A DNA stretch of 64,000 bases. It comes from Microvenator marinus (lineage in GTDB: Bacteria; Myxococcota_A; Bradymonadia; Bradymonadales; Bradymonadaceae). The position numbers were made by a program, and so were the translations under genes. The notes beneath the pieces are model-generated. The model saw only the letters and a program-made list of their open reading frames with translations, was not told the origin of the DNA and did no database searches. Within the stretch, counting starts at the first letter, position 1, and each line of letters starts with the position of its first letter. Positions 1 through 9,293 of the stretch are shown here, piece after piece. The DNA lies in NCBI RefSeq assembly GCF_007993755.1, contig NZ_CP042467.1:5418001-5482000 (forward strand), written 5' to 3'.

Positions 1-2
1 AT

Positions 3-281
3 GCAAGTCAAACAGCGAAGTTGGCCGAACAACTTGAGTGCGATCGAACACAACTGCTTCGATTGCTCGCGGAAAACCTGCTGAAAAATCAGTACATTGT
101 ACGTGCGGAAACTCTTGACCAATCGATCCTGCGCTTGGACGAAGGAGAACTCCGGTGGTTGGTTTCCTTCACCCGTCAGCCGAGTGGGTGCATCAGCTTG
201 AGAGGCCGAATCGAAGAGTTTATCGAGGACACCGAGGCTCGGCGCAGGTTGAAAGCTGCGTCAGTAGAACTTGGCAGCTGA
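3..281 (+). CDS. Hypothetical protein, 5' end outside the window
   Basis: The reading frame is open back to the left edge, so this is the C-terminal part of a longer protein. A TTG at 21 could serve as a start but has no convincing ribosome binding site. The visible 92 or so residues are mixed charged and predicted helical, without signal peptide or membrane segment. The last residues read RLKAASVELGS before a TGA. It converges on the next gene with only 8 bases between the stops. I do not recognise the family and no function is assigned. Confidence 0.5.
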   Translation, partial: ASQTAKLAEQLECDRTQLLRLLAENLLKNQYIVRAETLDQSILRLDEGELRWLVSFTRQPSGCISLRGRIEEFIEDTEARRRLKAASVELGS

Positions 282-289
282 GATACTTC

Positions 290-1285
290 TCAAATGAGTG
301 ACAACGCCCGGTTGATGAGTTTTGTCCGTTCTCTATAGGTCAAAGATTCTTGAGGAGGCCCACGTTTCGCAGACTCATTAGCAACGGCTCCAATCTTCCA
401 CATAGTTTCAGTGAACCATTCCAGTGGATTATTCGGCTTCTTGCTCAGGCGCTCTAAGACGCGGACTCTAACGACCTCTTGCTCCTGCTCAGCCTTCTTC
501 CTGGGTATGAGAAGATTTGGCATTTCAGAGCCCGCCATTTGAAAGTGTTCGGCTGCCCCTGCAAGTACGATGTCCACGCGCCACTGAGGCCAAGCTCTTT
601 GGATGTGTTTTAGGTGCCGCGCAAAGAACATGTTGGGTGTATGGATGACCATCGACTTGTTTGAAGGCTCGAAGAAGATGTACGCGTCTATCCACGCGAG
701 ATCGACGTGGCTACTCACTTCAAGAACTTTTTCGAGTCGTGGGAAATTCTGAATATAGTCCAGTAGTCGTGGTCCGTTGGCGAGCAGGTTGAGACTAAAT
801 TCATTCGTGCCGTAGTCGGTGCCCGCCGCGGTAATCAGAGTGTAGATTTGGCGGTCTGAGTGCCACGCGTCTGTGATGCCGTGCAGCGCACAAGGCTCTT
901 CAGCTTCGGGCACCCAAAGGACATCTTCAGCCGCGTAACCCATGTGTACGGCTATGTCTTCCATCTTGCTGACACGCTGGACTTTCCACCCCCAAGATTT
1001 CCAAAGAGCACCCATCAACTCAAAGAAGTAGTCGGACTCGGCTTCGCTGAGATCACTGGAACGGTCGAGCACAAGGATTAGCTTTTCATCATGATCCAGA
1101 CCTACGCATCCTTCAGCCCATACATCGTCAAGCCACCAATCAACCTTCTCGTGTCCGCGGATATACTTTTCCACAAACTCCGGCCCCCAAAATATCTGGT
1201 CAGGGAGTTGTAGTGCGGACCAATGGCCGTAAAACAACTCTACGTTTCCCCGGTCCTTGATTGCAAAGCTACATCGATGCCCCAT
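290..1285 (-). CDS. Hypothetical 331-residue soluble protein
   Basis: A full-length ATG-started frame with no signal peptide, membrane span or recognised motif. The N-terminal half is rich in Trp and acidic residues (a WSALQLPDQIFWGPEF stretch, then DWWLDDVW), which suggests a compact globular domain. The C-terminal third is basic and helical. The codon pattern matches the neighbouring lipoprotein genes, and the shorter frames on the other strand look like shadows. It lies 21 bases downstream of the large Cys-rich lipoprotein gene on the same strand but does not look functionally related. Function unknown. Confidence 0.7.
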   Translation of the reverse strand: MGHRCSFAIKDRGNVELFYGHWSALQLPDQIFWGPEFVEKYIRGHEKVDWWLDDVWAEGCVGLDHDEKLILVLDRSSDLSEAESDYFFELMGALWKSWGWKVQRVSKMEDIAVHMGYAAEDVLWVPEAEEPCALHGITDAWHSDRQIYTLITAAGTDYGTNEFSLNLLANGPRLLDYIQNFPRLEKVLEVSSHVDLAWIDAYIFFEPSNKSMVIHTPNMFFARHLKHIQRAWPQWRVDIVLAGAAEHFQMAGSEMPNLLIPRKKAEQEQEVVRVRVLERLSKKPNNPLEWFTETMWKIGAVANESAKRGPPQESLTYRERTKLINRALSLI

Positions 1286-1306
1286 GCCTGAAAGAGTACT
1301 AAGTTA

Positions 1307-4300
1307 TCAGGGAAATTCCAGACAAACGCCCAGGTAGCGCACGCCGTTGGGGCCGATATCGTAGGAGTCGGTAGACGAGACGTAACCCGAATCTGACGAA
1401 GTCTCTCCCTTTCGATAGAGGATGTCGTAGACGCCAGGCATCAGGCGCTCCGCGTCTGTGCGGCGAAGGTTCGGGGTGTAGTACGAGTCCCAGTAGAAGC
1501 GTGAGAGTTGATGCCGCACACCTGTGTCACGCGAGACCGCGTAGACCATATGGCTCGTGGAGTCGCTGCCATCGTTCGATAGAGGTTGGTCGGCGAGCGT
1601 GATGTCGAATGTGATGGGAGTTTGGGGAATGTCGATGTCGATCATTTGCGACATACCCACCTGAACAACCACGTCGCGCGCCAGGTATCGCACGCCATTC
1701 GGCCCGATATCATAAGTGTCCGTGCTGCTTACAAAGCCAGAATCTGTGCTGGTTTCGCCCTTGCGGTAGAGGATGTCATAGGTGCCAGGCATCAGGCGGA
1801 GTGCGTCGGTGCGGCGAAGGTTCGGCGTGTAGTAGGAATCCCAATAAAATCTGGAAATTTGGTGTTTCACGCCCGTGTCTTTGGAGACGGCGTAGAGCAT
1901 GTGGCTTGTGGAATCGCTGCCGGCCGAGGGCAGTGGTTGGCCGTTCATCGTGATGTTGAGGGTGACCGGGCTTTGGTCGATGTTGATGTCGAGGGTTTGG
2001 GAAGTGCCGCTAACCTCGATGTCTCGTGCCAGATAGCGCACGCCATTCGGGCCGATATCATAAGTGTCTGTGCTGCTCACGTAACCCGAATCCGTGCTCG
2101 TCTCGCCTTTGCGATAGAGGATGTCATAGGTGCCGGGAATCAGCCTGAGACCGTCTGTGCGCCGCAGGTTCGGAGTGTAATACGAATCCCAATAGAACCG
2201 CGAAATCTGGTGGCGTGCGCCGGTATCTTTGGACACCGCGTAGAGCATGTGACTTGTGGAGTCGCTACCTGATGAGGGCAGGGGCTGCCCGTCGAGCGTG
2301 ATGTTGAGCGTGACCTCGGTCTGCGGGATATCCACGCTCAGATTTTGGGACGTGCCGCTGATTTGAACGCCATAAGCCAGGTATCTCAGACCGTTTGGAC
2401 CGATATCGTAGGTGTCCGTGCTGCTCACAAACTTCGAGTCCGTGCTCGTTTCGCCTTTGCGATAGAGGATGTCATACGTGCCGGGAATGAGTCGGATAGC
2501 GTCTGTCCGGCGCAAGTTTGGGGTGTAGTAGCTATCCCAATAGAAGCCTGAGATTTGATGACGCACGCCCGTATCGCGCGACACGGCGTAGAGGAAATGG
2601 CTTGTGGAATCGCTGCCGGACGAGGGCAGGGGCTGGCCGCCGAGCGTGATATCGAGCGTGATTTCCGTCTGCGGGATGTCCACATTGAGAGTGGCAGATG
2701 CGCCGGAAATCACCAAATCGCGCGCCAAAAAGCGCACGCTATTGGGGCCAATATCGTACGTGTCTGTGCGCGACACAAAGCCCGAGTCCGTGCTGGTTTC
2801 ACCTTTTCGGTAGAGAATATCATAGGTGCCGGGCAGCAAGCGCAAGGCGTCCGTGCGCCGCAGGTTTGGCGTATAGTAGCTGTCCCAGTAGAACCTCGAA
2901 ATCTGGTGTTTGGCGCCCGTGTCCTTGGACACCGCGTAGACCATATGACTTGTGGAATCGCTGCCGGACGAGGGCAGGGGTTGGCCGCCAAGAGTAAGAT
3001 TCACGGTCAGAGTGGTCTGAGGAATATCGATGTCGAGCGTGTTGTGGCCGGCGTAGACGGTGACACCCTCGGCTAGAATGCGCACGCCGTTCGGCCCGAT
3101 ATCGTAGGAGTCGGTTGAAGAGACATAGCCTGAATCGGTGCTGGTTTCACCCTTTCGGTAGAGTATGTCGTACGTACCAGGCATCAGCCGTTCGGCGTCT
3201 GTGCGGCGCAAATTGGGAGTGTAGTAGCTGTCCCAGTAAAACCGCGAAATCTGGTGTTTGGCGCCCGTGTCTCGGGCAACCGCGTAAATCATGTGGCTCG
3301 TGGAGTCGCTGCCAGACGCTGAGAGCGGCTGCCCGCCGAGCGTCACATTCAAAGTGATGGTCGCCTGCGGGATATCGATGGTGCCGCTGAAAGGACTGGA
3401 AGCGTCACAGGTGGTTGGGAGCGAACAATCGGAGACGAGTGTGCCACGGCAGGCCCCGGCGGCGTCACAGACGTCATTGACGGAACAGTAGATGCCGTCA
3501 TTGCATGAGGCCCCAGCCGCGCGTGTCATGAGCGGGAAGCTCTCTGAGCCCTCATCGCACACCCCATAGTAGCTGCAAGGGCCAGGCGAGGGCGGGGCAG
3601 TCGGGATGTTCTGGGTGATGCAGCCGCTGGTGTTCGCATTTGGGTCGGCCGGCGCGCAGAGTTCTTCGCCGTTGCAAAAGAGCGCGTCATCGCAGAGTCC
3701 GTCAGAAGGCGTGTTGCTTGAGAATCCACCCGAACACAGATCCTCAGTACAAGCGATGCCGTCGTCAGGCACATTCGAGTCGTCTACAGTAAAGACACAT
3801 CCAGATTGCTGGTCGCAGGTGTCGGTGGTGCAGGGGTTTGCGTCGTCACAAACGCGCGCCGAGCCGCCTCCGCATGAACCAGCACCGCAGACCTCATTGA
3901 CCTGACAGGCGCCGGTAGAACACGCGGTGCCGTCGGCCACGCTGTTGTAGACGCATTGACCGTTGACCAGAGTGTCTTCGGTGCAGGGGTTGTTGTCGTT
4001 GCATTCTGGGGTGTAGCACTCGGCCTGGCCAGCGGTGACACGGCAGGCCTGGTTGTTCGCCGCGCAGGTGTTGGGTGTACATGGGTCGTCGGTGCATCCG
4101 CCAAGGCCGTCAGGATGAAAGCCCGCGTCACATTCGCACATGTATCCGGTGCCCTGGGACACGCATTGCGTCTTGTTCGCCATCATCGAGCATGGATTGG
4201 GAAGACATGGGTCGGTGGTGCATCCACCCATCCCATCTAAGTGGTAGCCATTTGCGGAATCGCAGGAGTCGCAGGACTCGCCGGCGTAGCCAGCATCACA

Positions 4301-5233
4301 CGCACAGGTCACAACACCGCCCACGTCGCTACACGCGCCATTGCCGCTGCACGAGCCGTTTTCACAGACTTCGTCCACGACGCAGTTGTTGCCCTCGAGG
4401 TGGAATCCCGGGTTGCAGGAGCATGTGTAGGACGTGCCGTTCGCGGTGCAGGCGTTCTTGTTGGATTCAGAGCAAGGGTTTGGCAAGCAAGGGTCCGTGG
4501 TGCAACCGCCCGCGCCGTCCGGGTGGTAGCCACCGAGTGCGTCACATTCCGAGCACGACTCGCCTGCGAAGCCTTCGTCGCATTGGCACGCGACAACGCC
4601 GCCCGTGTCATCGCAGGTTCCGTGCATGTTGCAGGAGGTTGGCAAACACTCGCGGTCGGGCTCACAGCTCGTGCCTTCTTCGTGGGTTCCCGCAGGGCAA
4701 ACACACGCCGCCACCCCGTTCTCCACCTCACAGACTTTCTCGCCGCAGACGATGAGCGAACAAGGGTCGTCGGTGCATCCTCCCATGCCGTCTGGTTGCC
4801 AGCCGCCGGCGGCATCACAGCTATCGCAGAAATCACCGGCCCAGCCGGCCTCACACGTGCACGATGGCCCGTTCTCCGAGTCCTGACAGGTACCTTGGCC
4901 GCAGGTTGTGGCCGTGCACTCGGTGTCTTCCACGCAGGCGCCCTCAACTTCCGAGGTTCCGGCCGGGCACGCACAAACAGCGACTAGATCGGCGCCCGAA
5001 GTGCACACTTCGTCAGCCCGGCATGGGTTCAAGTCCTCGCTGCAAGGGTCTTGGGTCTCAGGTTGGTCCGGAGTGTCTTGGTCCGGCAATCCCTGGTCAG
5101 GCAGACCTTCGTCTGGGAGCTGCATGTCTGAATTTGTTGTGTCCGGAAGTTCCACCGAGTCGTCACAGGAACATGCCTGGAAACTACCGACCGAGAGAAC
5201 CAAGAAGTAGAGTAGAAGGGTACGAAGCGACAT
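1307..5233 (-). CDS. Large Cys-rich lipoprotein: EGF-like domains followed by six tandem 116-residue repeats
   Basis: A predicted surface lipoprotein of 1308 residues. Residues 1-23 form a signal peptide ending in a lipobox-like FQAC. An Asp/Pro/Gln-rich linker with repeated PDQGL-type units follows. Residues about 60-480 hold many EGF-like or disulfide-rich modules (CxCxxGxxGxxC patterns, repeated GYHPDG/GGCT units), and residues 480-610 are further Cys-rich. Residues about 618-1308 are six near-identical repeats, each containing FYWDSYYTPNLRRTD and LYRKGETSTDSG, and almost free of Cys. The organisation (lipid anchor, stalk of disulfide modules, repeated beta-rich head) suggests an adhesin or surface-display protein; that role is inferred. 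Start is the ATG just after the signal-less upstream region. The gene stands alone. Confidence 0.85.
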   Translation of the reverse strand: MSLRTLLLYFLVLSVGSFQACSCDDSVELPDTTNSDMQLPDEGLPDQGLPDQDTPDQPETQDPCSEDLNPCRADEVCTSGADLVAVCACPAGTSEVEGACVEDTECTATTCGQGTCQDSENGPSCTCEAGWAGDFCDSCDAAGGWQPDGMGGCTDDPCSLIVCGEKVCEVENGVAACVCPAGTHEEGTSCEPDRECLPTSCNMHGTCDDTGGVVACQCDEGFAGESCSECDALGGYHPDGAGGCTTDPCLPNPCSESNKNACTANGTSYTCSCNPGFHLEGNNCVVDEVCENGSCSGNGACSDVGGVVTCACDAGYAGESCDSCDSANGYHLDGMGGCTTDPCLPNPCSMMANKTQCVSQGTGYMCECDAGFHPDGLGGCTDDPCTPNTCAANNQACRVTAGQAECYTPECNDNNPCTEDTLVNGQCVYNSVADGTACSTGACQVNEVCGAGSCGGGSARVCDDANPCTTDTCDQQSGCVFTVDDSNVPDDGIACTEDLCSGGFSSNTPSDGLCDDALFCNGEELCAPADPNANTSGCITQNIPTAPPSPGPCSYYGVCDEGSESFPLMTRAAGASCNDGIYCSVNDVCDAAGACRGTLVSDCSLPTTCDASSPFSGTIDIPQATITLNVTLGGQPLSASGSDSTSHMIYAVARDTGAKHQISRFYWDSYYTPNLRRTDAERLMPGTYDILYRKGETSTDSGYVSSTDSYDIGPNGVRILAEGVTVYAGHNTLDIDIPQTTLTVNLTLGGQPLPSSGSDSTSHMVYAVSKDTGAKHQISRFYWDSYYTPNLRRTDALRLLPGTYDILYRKGETSTDSGFVSRTDTYDIGPNSVRFLARDLVISGASATLNVDIPQTEITLDITLGGQPLPSSGSDSTSHFLYAVSRDTGVRHQISGFYWDSYYTPNLRRTDAIRLIPGTYDILYRKGETSTDSKFVSSTDTYDIGPNGLRYLAYGVQISGTSQNLSVDIPQTEVTLNITLDGQPLPSSGSDSTSHMLYAVSKDTGARHQISRFYWDSYYTPNLRRTDGLRLIPGTYDILYRKGETSTDSGYVSSTDTYDIGPNGVRYLARDIEVSGTSQTLDINIDQSPVTLNITMNGQPLPSAGSDSTSHMLYAVSKDTGVKHQISRFYWDSYYTPNLRRTDALRLMPGTYDILYRKGETSTDSGFVSSTDTYDIGPNGVRYLARDVVVQVGMSQMIDIDIPQTPITFDITLADQPLSNDGSDSTSHMVYAVSRDTGVRHQLSRFYWDSYYTPNLRRTDAERLMPGVYDILYRKGETSSDSGYVSSTDSYDIGPNGVRYLGVCLEFP
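1312..3378 (-). repeat. Six direct repeats of about 348 bp inside the lipoprotein gene
   Basis: The 3' half of the Cys-rich lipoprotein gene consists of six head-to-tail units of about 348 bp (116 codons). Protein-level identity is very high in the central block (TDSGYVSSTD and YDIGPNGVRYL motifs) and lower at the unit joints (DIPQTxxTLNIT). Many differences between units are synonymous, so the repeats are not the result of a very recent expansion. The repeats are expected to be prone to copy-number change by recombination and to misassembly. Confidence 0.9.
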
Positions 5234-5314
5234 TTCAATAATCCTACACGTTATCCAATGCGTAGGAGTTTAGTCGCATCCCGAGGTGATTACATCTGAA
5301 GATCCCTTAAGATT

Positions 5315-5542
5315 TCATTGGGCCAAAACATGCAAGGTAGCGCGATAGCGATTCATGATGTCTTCTGCCTTCTTGAGCTTCTGCTCAAACTCAGGAGCAT
5401 ACGGCACTAGCTGGTATCCGCCGCCCGGGGACTCGGTGAGATATAGGGCAGCCCCTTCCTTGATATTCAGGTTCGCAATGACTTCCTGTGGGAGTACGAC
5501 CCCGAGCGATTTTCCGACCTTTCTAACTTTCAGCTCAAACAC
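5315..5542 (-). CDS. AbrB/MazE-like small DNA-binding protein (antitoxin-like)
   Basis: A 75-residue protein with a GTG start preceded by AAGG. The N-terminal half matches the swapped-hairpin AbrB fold of MazE-type antidotes: VRKVGKSLGVVLPQEVI followed by an acidic strand, the classic K/N-S-LG-hydrophobic-P pattern. The C-terminal half is helical (FEQKLKKAEDIMNRYR) and could bind a toxin or mediate oligomerisation. In this family, Doc/Fic or MazF/PIN toxins usually lie immediately downstream. Here the next gene on this strand is the giant lipoprotein, so no toxin is seen. It is divergent from a second AbrB-like gene. Confidence 0.75.
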   Translation of the reverse strand: MFELKVRKVGKSLGVVLPQEVIANLNIKEGAALYLTESPGGGYQLVPYAPEFEQKLKKAEDIMNRYRATLHVLAQ

Positions 5543-5634
5543 TTTTGCGCCTTATTGAGTCCGTTTTTGAACGTTCGACTGGTTTTGAGTATAGTTTGTT
5601 ATAACGGTGTTGCAACCACGTGCCGGAGGTTAAG
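5543..5634. promoter_or_regulatory. Divergent promoter region between two AbrB-like genes
   Basis: This 92-bp AT-rich gap is the only space from which both AbrB-like genes can be transcribed. It contains GAACGTTC near 5570, a perfect 8-bp palindrome, and a TATAGTTTGTTATAAC stretch near 5590-5606 that could hold a -10 element. AbrB/MazE-family proteins commonly autorepress, so cross-regulation from this gap is plausible but not shown. Confidence 0.4.
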
Positions 5635-5859
5635 GTGCAGAAAAAATTGAGCGTTGTGGGAAATAGTTTGGGGTTGATTATTGAGCGGCCCGTGTTGGAC
5701 TTACTTCGGATCGATAAAGACACCCCTCTAGAAATTACAACAGACGGAGATGTCCTGATTATTCGGCCGGTGCGCGACGAAAAAACAGAACGATTGCGAG
5801 AAGCTGCAATTCGAATGGCGCATGCTCACGCCTCCACGTTCGAAAAGCTGGCTAAGTGA
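5635..5859 (+). CDS. Second AbrB/MazE-like small DNA-binding protein
   Basis: The GTG at 5635 is chosen because a GGAGG box lies 5 bases upstream. The GTG at 5620 would overlap that box. The product has about 74 residues and starts with an AbrB-type hairpin (LSVVGNSLGLIIERPVLDLL), then acidic and hydrophobic strands (LEITTDGDVLIIRPV) and a helical tail ending in FEKLAK. The VGNSLG signature and the spacing match MazE-like antidotes. It differs clearly from the divergent neighbour, so the pair did not arise by a recent duplication. No toxin gene follows; the next gene downstream converges. Confidence 0.75.
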   Translation: MQKKLSVVGNSLGLIIERPVLDLLRIDKDTPLEITTDGDVLIIRPVRDEKTERLREAAIRMAHAHASTFEKLAK

Positions 5860-5880
5860 ATACTCCATACATTTCTGCGG

Positions 5881-7662
5881 CTAAAACATGCTGAGTGGTC
5901 CCGTCGTATCTGGAGGGACGTCGATTTCAATCGGGGTTCCCGCGATATCCGACTCATAGGCCCACTGCTGCGCGGGGCTCTCCATGATGCGACGAAGGCT
6001 CCCAGCTTCTCGCGTATCAATCGCGATAACTTCGACACCGCCATCCTCGTGCTCGAGGCGAACAAGGCGAGCTGGGCCAATTGCGGGGCCGTTGACGAGC
6101 ACCTCATCCGTTGTCTCGGGCAGGTCGCCCAAAATCACAACGCCGTCCTGGGGCCTTGCGGCTTCCACGGCACCCAATCGGTTGTCCGCGAGGTGTACTA
6201 GCACGGTCGCCAGCTCCTGCCTCGCAATCAGACCGGTTCGAATCTCCTCGCCCACTTCACTCACAAATGAGCCACCAATCCAAAGTGAGTTTGCGAGCTC
6301 CAGCGTATCTCCAGTCTTCACGTTGAGTGCCACGGCGGCATCGTCCGCACTTTGGTAGTAGACCCAGTCTCCGGCGCTACTAAAGATGGTGGACTCGTTC
6401 GGCTGCGGCGCATCCAGCGGCGTGCGAACCCAAGAAGATGGGTCATTGCCGTCCGGGTAGATGAGCTCCGGCTTATAGCCAGGCGCCCAGAAGAAGCCTC
6501 CGTCCACACGCACGAAGATGGGCGCGGAGAACGCGGCGAAATCGTCGAGCTCAATCTGCAGCGCGGTCCATCCGTCGGCGGTCACTCGCGTCAGCTGAGC
6601 GGGGATATCCGACGAGAAAATCCCAGGACCTTCAGCGAAATAGAAGGCCTCGGTATCATTCCACCGCGCCGCCTCTCCGGGAATTGTGCGCCCCAAAATC
6701 GACCCAGGCATCCCGAACTCAATCGGCTCACCGTCTCCATTCGTCAGAAGCTTGGCCACGCCTGGTCCTGCAAGCCCAGGACGAGTCACACGATAGACCA
6801 GGCCGAACTCGCCATTTTGAGTATCGGCGTCGGCGTCCATGAGCAGAACCAGTGCGTTGTCCACGCCCAGATAGGTGATGAACGAGCCGCGCGTCTTCAA
6901 GTTTGCGAGAGGCATGCCTGAATCCTCGTCATTGACCGGCGTGCTGGTCGCGAACTGAGTGTCGTAAAACTTAAGGCTTCCGTCGGCGTCTATGTAGAGC
7001 CAGTGGTCGTGCGTCTGACTTCCTTCCCCGAGCATCGAGGCCAAGAATCCACCGTCTTCCGGAAGTGTCAGAGGTGCCTCGTCTGCCGTCATGTTCAGAT
7101 CGATGCGCATGTTCAAGATTGAGACCCAGATCGAGCTGGTACTAAGGCTGTCGCCAAACGCGAGATACGCTGACGAGCCGATGAAGCTTCCGGGGTAATC
7201 GTGATTGGAGACCTGTTGAGGCGCCGAATCGAGCTGAGACGGGTCCGTCGTGACCAGGTAACTCTTGACCGACGGAATCTCTCCGGCAACCGGCGGGAAC
7301 GTCTCTCCAGCATTGTAGAATACGCCTTTGGGCCTCAGATGAAGGGTGTTTCCGCCCTCAGTCTCGGCAATGGGAAACGTCACGTTGAACGGGTTCTGAA
7401 TCGTGACGTTCGGGTCTATCAAAACCGGCGCTTCGTCAGGCGTAGCCGGCCGATACGCATAGAGCCCAGGCCCGTCCTCTTGGGTGCTGAGGTAGTAGTG
7501 CAAGAGGTCCACAAAATCGTCTGACTCGATTCCGTCGCGCTCAATCACCTCCACCGAGCCGTTGTTCCCGAGGTTGTTGAGGTCTGTCGGGTCGTCGCCG
7601 CCAGGGCCACATGCAACTCCAAAAAAGAGTGCTGAGAACGCAATGACTAACTTTCCATCCAT
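5881..7662 (-). CDS. Predicted lipoprotein of unknown function
   Basis: The start is set at the ATG at 7662, which follows a GAGGAG box by 6 bases. The longer in-frame start at 7686 has no such site. The 593-residue product begins with a short signal peptide ending in a lipobox (FFGVACGP), then a Gly/Asp-rich linker. The body is all-beta in character, with repeated W/Y-rich segments such as DHWLYIDADGSLKFYD, SDIPAQLTRVTADGW and GDWVYYQSADDAA, suggesting a propeller-like fold read by spaced Trp/Asp strands. It is probably anchored in the outer membrane facing the periplasm. No enzyme motif was recognised. Confidence 0.75.
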   Translation of the reverse strand: MDGKLVIAFSALFFGVACGPGGDDPTDLNNLGNNGSVEVIERDGIESDDFVDLLHYYLSTQEDGPGLYAYRPATPDEAPVLIDPNVTIQNPFNVTFPIAETEGGNTLHLRPKGVFYNAGETFPPVAGEIPSVKSYLVTTDPSQLDSAPQQVSNHDYPGSFIGSSAYLAFGDSLSTSSIWVSILNMRIDLNMTADEAPLTLPEDGGFLASMLGEGSQTHDHWLYIDADGSLKFYDTQFATSTPVNDEDSGMPLANLKTRGSFITYLGVDNALVLLMDADADTQNGEFGLVYRVTRPGLAGPGVAKLLTNGDGEPIEFGMPGSILGRTIPGEAARWNDTEAFYFAEGPGIFSSDIPAQLTRVTADGWTALQIELDDFAAFSAPIFVRVDGGFFWAPGYKPELIYPDGNDPSSWVRTPLDAPQPNESTIFSSAGDWVYYQSADDAAVALNVKTGDTLELANSLWIGGSFVSEVGEEIRTGLIARQELATVLVHLADNRLGAVEAARPQDGVVILGDLPETTDEVLVNGPAIGPARLVRLEHEDGGVEVIAIDTREAGSLRRIMESPAQQWAYESDIAGTPIEIDVPPDTTGPLSMF

Positions 7663-7829
7663 GATGGTCTCCTCAAAATGAAGCAAATTTCTGCCAATCT
7701 ATCGGGGCCGACAAGGGAACGCAAACTTTGAGCGTACCGTTCGATTGAAGAAGTAAAAAGACCAGCTATATTGGTGACGTGTGGTTCGTTCCACATTCCC
7801 AGCCTTGTATCGCCAACCAAGTTGCATTC

Positions 7830-9293
7830 ATGTTTCAGAAGATTCGAGTTCCCTTTCCAGTCCGGGTTTTCATCTCGTATTTTGCGGTGGTGGCTGCAGG
7901 GGCCGTGCCCGCACTCATATATCTCCAGGTCTCTTTTCACGACCAGATCATCGCGGACCGCGCCGAGGAGTTAGCTCGCCGCGGGAGTCTTCTGGCCGAG
8001 GAGCTTCGAGCACTCCCAGAGGACACGCGGCTTGGGATGATTCAAACCCATGCGCAGCTTGAACCTCTCCGAATCACCTATATCGGCCATACTGGCGTGG
8101 TGCGCTTTGACTCCGCGGGAAACCTGAGCGCGCTTGAAAATCACGGACAACGCCCCGAGGTTTTGGAGGCGCTTGGTAAAGGGGCAGGGGACGGGCCAAA
8201 GTTTGGGTTTCCGGGGGTAGGCGTCTCGCGGCGAGTGTCGAAGACGAACGGCGAAGAACATATCTACGTTGCGGTACGGGTGGATGAGGGCGCACGGGCT
8301 GAGGTGATTCGGCTCTCATATCCTATCGATAGAATCGAAGAGTTGACCGGAGGCATGAGTAACGCAATTCGCAACTCTCAGGCTGCCGCGCTCACGGTAG
8401 CGATTCTGCTCTCGCTCTTAGCTGCCTACCTTTACAGCCGGCCTCTGCAACGCCTGGTGCGCATGTCAAACCAGCTCGCGAGCGGAGACCTCACCCCCTC
8501 AGAGGTCTGGACGTCAGAGGACGAAATCGGCGATATCGGGCGAGCGTTGAACCGATTGGCGCTGGAATTTCGCACACGACTTGCTAACTCCGATTCGGGC
8601 ATGATGCTCTTTGAGCAACTCGTTGAAGACGTTGATTCGCCCATGGCTGTTCTAGCCGGGAACGACGCCGTTGCAGTCAATGCGGCCTTTAGAAGGGTGG
8701 TGGAGCACGATACTCGAGACGCCGAAGAGGTCCTCGCCGTTATCCTAAAGTCGCCGGCTTTCGCCAAAGCTAAGGCTGATGCGGAGAACAAGACCGACGG
8801 CGTAATCTTCGGATTCGCGCGCGAGAAGTTCGGTATCCCGATGAAGCTTTTTGCCCTCAAACGGGCAGGGCAGGAGTCTTTATTTGTGCTTCATTGTCAC
8901 GTGCCGGAAGGCTTCTTGACGAATTGGCATCCGTCACCCCAATACGTCACAACGCTGGATGTACTCGAGTCGGTCTCGGATGCGATTCGGCGCGCGAAGG
9001 CTGTCAATGCTGGCCTTGCAATCACCCTGGAAAACTCGGAGGAGTCCTTCGTGGCTGCCGACGTGGACCGGCGAGTGGACACGGCGCTTGACTTCGCCAT
9101 TGATGCCGCGGCGGACGAAGAGCCCGAAGGCTTTGTGATTCAGATTCGCCAGACCGATACCACTGTGATGATCACGCTCGAGGTCTCGCTCCCGCCTTGG
9201 ATTGGGAAGCTCGCAGGGTCCATGATTGGTGCGGTAGGCGGTTCGGTTGTGGACGATGGACGCACGCTCACATTCAATGTGCCGAGGGCGTGA
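7830..9293 (+). CDS. Membrane receptor resembling a PhoR-type sensor kinase but lacking catalytic motifs
   Basis: The start at MFQKIRVPFP is preferred because the first membrane helix follows directly; a GTG at 7779 is an alternative. Order: TM1 (VFISYFAVVAAGAVPALIYL), an extracytoplasmic sensor segment of about 150 residues, TM2 (AAALTVAILLSLLAAYLYS), a HAMP domain (SRPLQRLVRMSNQLASGDL through EDEIGDIGRALNRLA), a PAS-like region and a C-terminal alpha/beta domain. The position expected for the H-box has no His-Glu pair, and the C-terminal domain lacks the N, G1 and G2 boxes of a working kinase. It may act as a sensor or scaffold without kinase activity. The stop overlaps the start of the next gene. 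Confidence 0.75.
   Translation: MFQKIRVPFPVRVFISYFAVVAAGAVPALIYLQVSFHDQIIADRAEELARRGSLLAEELRALPEDTRLGMIQTHAQLEPLRITYIGHTGVVRFDSAGNLSALENHGQRPEVLEALGKGAGDGPKFGFPGVGVSRRVSKTNGEEHIYVAVRVDEGARAEVIRLSYPIDRIEELTGGMSNAIRNSQAAALTVAILLSLLAAYLYSRPLQRLVRMSNQLASGDLTPSEVWTSEDEIGDIGRALNRLALEFRTRLANSDSGMMLFEQLVEDVDSPMAVLAGNDAVAVNAAFRRVVEHDTRDAEEVLAVILKSPAFAKAKADAENKTDGVIFGFAREKFGIPMKLFALKRAGQESLFVLHCHVPEGFLTNWHPSPQYVTTLDVLESVSDAIRRAKAVNAGLAITLENSEESFVAADVDRRVDTALDFAIDAAADEEPEGFVIQIRQTDTTVMITLEVSLPPWIGKLAGSMIGAVGGSVVDDGRTLTFNVPRA

Noticed and set aside
1586-3357. Several open frames of 80-230 codons on the plus strand opposite the repeat lipoprotein
   Set aside because: They repeat with the same period as the lipoprotein repeats and lack ribosome sites; they are antisense shadows.
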